Source of the DNA: Pseudomonadota bacterium
GTDB lineage: Bacteria > Pseudomonadota > Alphaproteobacteria > SMXQ01
Direction of reading: 5' to 3'
DNA length: 7,072 nt
Assembly (NCBI GenBank): GCA_022562375.1
Contig: JADFPK010000093.1
Location: 1-7,072 of the forward strand
This document shows, piece by piece, positions 5,006 to 7,072 of this stretch (position 1 is its first letter; the number at the start of each line of letters is the position of its first letter). The notes beneath the pieces are model-generated. The model was given only the letters and a program-made list of their open reading frames with translations. It searched no databases and was not told the origin of the DNA. Both the position numbers and the translations under genes were made by a program.

Positions 5006-6355
5006 ATGTTCGATAGCTTGAGCGACCGGCTTGGCGAGGTGTTCACGCGCTTGAGGCGGCGCGGGGCGCTGAAGGAAAGCGACGTGACGGCGGTGCTGCG
5101 CGAGGTCCGCGTCGCCCTGCTCGAGGCCGACGTGGCGTTGCCGGTGGTCAAGGACTTCATCCACGCCGTCGGCCAAAGGGCGGTCGGCGAGGAGGTCTTG
5201 CGCTCGATCACGCCGGCCCAGATGGTCGTCAAGATCGTCAACGACCAGCTGACCGAGGCGCTCGGCGCCGAGGCCTCGGCGCTCGACCTCGCCGTCACCC
5301 CGCCGGCGGCGATCCTCATGGTCGGCCTGCAGGGCTCGGGCAAGACGACGACGACGGCGAAGCTCGGTCTCTGGCTCACCAACAAGGAGAAGAAGAAGGT
5401 GCTGCTGGTGTCCACCGACACCCAGCGCCCGGCCGCCCAGGAACAGCTTCAGGTATTGGCGGACCAGGCGGGGCTGAGGTTTATGTCCGTCATCGCCGGC
5501 GAGAAACCGCAAGAGATCGCCAAACGCGCGATGGTGACCGCCAGGCTCGAGGGTTTCGACGTCGTCATCGTCGACACCGCCGGGCGTCTCCATGTCGATG
5601 AGGCGCTGATGGACGAGGCCGCCCGACTGCGGGATATCGTCAACCCGGCCGAGACCCTGCTCATCGCCGACGCCATGATCGGCCAGGACGCGGTCAACGT
5701 CGCCAAGCAGTTCGATGAACGGGTCAAGCTGACCGGCATCGTGCTGACCCGCGTCGACGGCGATGCGCGCGGCGGCGCGGCGCTCAGCGCGCGCGCCGTC
5801 ACCGGCTGTCCGATCAAGCTGATCGGCGTCGGCGAGGGGCTCGACGCGCTCGAGGAGTTCCATCCCGAGCGCATCGCCTCGCGCATCCTCGGCATGGGCG
5901 ACGTGGTGACGCTGGTCGAGAAGGCGGCCGAGACCATCGAGGTGGAAGCGGCCCAGAAGCTCGCCGCCAAGATGAAGAAAGGCGCCTTCGATTTCAACGA
6001 CATGCGCGCACAATTGCGCCAGCTCGGCAAGATGGGCGGCATCGAGAGCATGTTGGGGATGCTGCCCGGCGGCGGACGGATGAAGGCGCAACTGGCCGGG
6101 CGGAAGGTCGATGAGCGCGTCCTCGTCACCCAGGCCGCCATCATCGATTCCATGACCTTGGCCGAGCGGCGAAACGCCAAACTCTTGAACGCATCGCGCA
6201 AACGCCGCATCGCCCAAGGCTCGGGCGCCACCATTCAGGAAATCAACCGGCTGATCAAGCAGAACAAGGACACCAACCGGATGATGAAGAAGATCGGCAA
6301 GATGGGTGAGAAAGGCCTGATGCGCCACGGCATGGCCGGCCTCTTGCCCCACTGA
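5006..6355 (+). CDS. ffh: signal recognition particle protein Ffh (SRP54)
   Basis: The 449-residue protein subunit of the signal recognition particle. It binds 4.5S RNA and hydrophobic signal sequences emerging from the ribosome, then docks with FtsY, also encoded in this window, to target membrane proteins. The N domain spans about 1-90. The GTPase G domain has G1 GLQGSGKTTTTAKL (107-120), DTQRPAA (138-144), G3 DTAGR (190-194), G4 TRVDGDARGG (248-257) and GVGE (274-277). The methionine-rich M domain (about 300-449) has GKMGGIESMLGMLPG (341-355) leading into the finger loop, then the RNA-binding helices LLNASRKRRIAQGSG (393-407) and IQEINRLIKQ (410-419). Arg249 replaces the more common Lys of the TKxDG motif, a variant found in alphaproteobacterial Ffh. 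Only a weak GGATTGGA precedes the ATG. rpsP follows after 82 bases, an order often conserved with rimM, trmD and rplS. Length and motifs are complete. Confidence 0.98.
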   Translation: MFDSLSDRLGEVFTRLRRRGALKESDVTAVLREVRVALLEADVALPVVKDFIHAVGQRAVGEEVLRSITPAQMVVKIVNDQLTEALGAEASALDLAVTPPAAILMVGLQGSGKTTTTAKLGLWLTNKEKKKVLLVSTDTQRPAAQEQLQVLADQAGLRFMSVIAGEKPQEIAKRAMVTARLEGFDVVIVDTAGRLHVDEALMDEAARLRDIVNPAETLLIADAMIGQDAVNVAKQFDERVKLTGIVLTRVDGDARGGAALSARAVTGCPIKLIGVGEGLDALEEFHPERIASRILGMGDVVTLVEKAAETIEVEAAQKLAAKMKKGAFDFNDMRAQLRQLGKMGGIESMLGMLPGGGRMKAQLAGRKVDERVLVTQAAIIDSMTLAERRNAKLLNASRKRRIAQGSGATIQEINRLIKQNKDTNRMMKKIGKMGEKGLMRHGMAGLLPH

Positions 6356-6375
6356 TATGCCGCTTGATATACCGC
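6352..6375. repeat. 12-bp tandem repeat over the ffh stop codon
   Basis: Two adjacent 12-bp units (6352-6363 and 6364-6375) match at 10 of 12 positions and share the core TGATAT-N-CCGC. The first contains the TGA stop of ffh. It is the only pattern I see in the 82-base ffh-rpsP gap besides the rpsP ribosome binding site. There is no convincing terminator or promoter, so the two genes are probably cotranscribed. Confidence 0.4.
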
Positions 6376-6420
6376 TATAGGGAACAACCCGTCACGACCC
6401 GAATATCGCCATTGGAAAAC

Positions 6421-6425
6421 AGGAG
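6421..6425 (+). promoter_or_regulatory. ribosome binding site of rpsP
   Basis: AGGAG ends 12 bases before the ATG at 6438, a somewhat long spacing. The ATG is nevertheless certain, because S16 proteins begin with this [11 protein letters not shown] peptide. Confidence 0.5.
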
Positions 6426-6437
6426 CAGCACACCGAC

Positions 6438-7072
6438 ATGTCATTGAGAATCAGATTGTCCCGGGGCGGCGCCAAGAAGCGCCCGTTCTACCGCATCGTT
6501 CTGGCGGACTCGCGCTCGCCGCGGGATGGCCGCTTCATCGAGAGACTCGGCACCTTCGACCCGATGGTGGCCAAGGACCACCCCAAGCGCCTGGTGCTCA
6601 AGGAGGAGCGCATCAAGTACTGGCTGTCGCAGGGCGCCAAGCCCAGCGACCGGATGGCCCGGTTCCTCGGCGCGGCGGAGATCATCCCGATGCCGCCGAT
6701 CCCGGACAACCCGATCAAGAGCCGGCCCAAGGCGAAGGCCCAGGAGCGCATGAAGGCGGCGGAAGAGGCGAAGAAGGCGGCGGCGGAGGCCCCGCCACCC
6801 GAGGAAGCGGCCAAGGAAGAAGCCCCGGCGGAAGAAGCGGCCAAGGAAGAAGCCCCGGCCGAGGAAGCGGTGAAGGAAGAAGCACCGGCGGAGGAAGCGG
6901 CCAAGGAAGAAGCCCCGGCCGAGGAAGCGGCCCCGGCAGAGGAAGCGGTGAAGGAAGAAGCACCGGCGGAAGAAGCGGCCAAGGAAGAAGCCCCGGCCGA
7001 GGAAGCGGCCCCGGCCGAGGAAGCGGTGAAGGAAGCGGCCCCGGCGGAGGAAGCGGCCAAGGAAGAAGCCCC
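6438..7072 (+). CDS. rpsP: 30S ribosomal protein S16 with long acidic repeat tail (3' end outside window)
   Basis: At least 211 residues are visible and the frame is still open at the window edge. S16 binds 16S rRNA in the body of the small subunit and helps assembly. Residues 1-80 are a standard S16 domain: [31 protein letters not shown] (5-35), LGTFDP (37-42) and [14 protein letters not shown] (58-71). [28 protein letters not shown] (88-115) is the basic extension common in alphaproteobacteria. From residue 122 on, the protein is a decapeptide repeat EEA(A/V)KEEAPA, with shorter EEAAPA units at 162-167 and 188-193. The repeat is strongly acidic (about -3 per decapeptide), with no aromatic residue or cysteine, and is presumably helical or disordered and exposed on the ribosome surface. 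E. coli S16 is only 82 residues, so the tail is longer than the folded domain. It follows ffh and is probably cotranscribed with it. Identity is certain; tail function is unknown. Confidence 0.97.
   Translation, partial: MSLRIRLSRGGAKKRPFYRIVLADSRSPRDGRFIERLGTFDPMVAKDHPKRLVLKEERIKYWLSQGAKPSDRMARFLGAAEIIPMPPIPDNPIKSRPKAKAQERMKAAEEAKKAAAEAPPPEEAAKEEAPAEEAAKEEAPAEEAVKEEAPAEEAAKEEAPAEEAAPAEEAVKEEAPAEEAAKEEAPAEEAAPAEEAVKEAAPAEEAAKEEA
6801..7072 (+). repeat. in-frame 30-bp/78-bp repeat array in rpsP
   Basis: The array is built from 30-bp units encoding EEA(A/V)KEEAPA and 18-bp units encoding EEAAPA, all multiples of three, so the frame is kept. A higher-order unit of 78 bp (30 + 30 + 18) occurs at 6861-6938 and again at 6939-7016; the copies differ at only two positions (a Glu codon and an Ala codon, both silent). 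A third copy starts at 7017 and is cut by the window edge. The near-identity at silent sites indicates recent duplication by slippage or unequal recombination. Confidence 0.9.

Noticed and set aside
4721..5021. Two overlapping short plus-strand open frames between vapB and ffh
   Set aside because: They cross the vapBC promoter, the antitoxin relic and the ffh promoter, with no Shine-Dalgarno and no recognisable domain.
4874..6352. 492-codon open frame on the minus strand opposite ffh
   Set aside because: It mirrors ffh almost end to end, as expected when a G+C-rich gene leaves the antisense frame free of stops. The translation is rich in His, Asp, Leu and Gly with no recognisable domain.
6488..7060. 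Ser/Ala-rich minus-strand open frame opposite rpsP
   Set aside because: Its repeats are the antisense of the Glu/Ala codon repeats in the S16 tail. The S16 frame is certain from its domain.
6801..7072. CRISPR-like array
   Set aside because: The repeats are adjacent, in frame and multiples of three with no unique spacers. They are a coding repeat.

Overview
The window is a G+C-rich (by eye about two thirds), densely coding stretch of a bacterial chromosome. It looks like an alphaproteobacterium, possibly of the Rhodospirillales. This rests on the gene set and order (dapF-mtaB-ftsY as one tight unit, ffh followed by rpsP), an FtsY without the long acidic N-terminal domain, an S16 with a long C-terminal extension, and strong G/C third-position bias. 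The taxonomic call is inference, since no rRNA is present.

Layout, left to right. Positions 2-121 (+) hold the last 39 codons of an unrecognised gene. Positions 236-808 (+) encode a Nudix hydrolase with half a zinc ribbon. It converges on the minus-strand unit dapF (3953-3105), mtaB (3108-1753), ftsY (1756-812), whose members are joined by two ATGA stop/start overlaps. Upstream of dapF, on the same strand, lies a type II toxin-antitoxin pair: a Phd/YefM-like antitoxin (4703-4464) and a PIN-domain VapC toxin (4471-4046). The pair has a near-consensus sigma-70 promoter and a 26-bp interrupted palindrome over the -10 box. Positions 4762-5005 are a divergent intergenic region. It holds a decayed fragment of a second antitoxin gene, a candidate ffh promoter and a hairpin in the ffh leader. 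ffh (5006-6355, +) and rpsP (6438 to the window end, +) follow.

How the genes relate. Ffh and FtsY are the two homologous GTPases of co-translational membrane targeting, and here they sit about 3.2 kb apart on opposite strands. MtaB modifies tRNA and S16 is a ribosomal protein, so most of the region serves translation and protein export. DapF supplies meso-diaminopimelate for lysine and peptidoglycan. The toxin-antitoxin pair is the accessory piece, inserted between the two housekeeping units, and its strong promoter points toward dapF.

I found no wholly new system. The most notable points are the antitoxin-gene remnant with an in-frame 21-bp duplication beside the intact antitoxin gene, the expanding decapeptide repeat in the S16 tail (two 78-bp copies identical at 76 positions), and the choice between leaderless and read-through expression at dapF.
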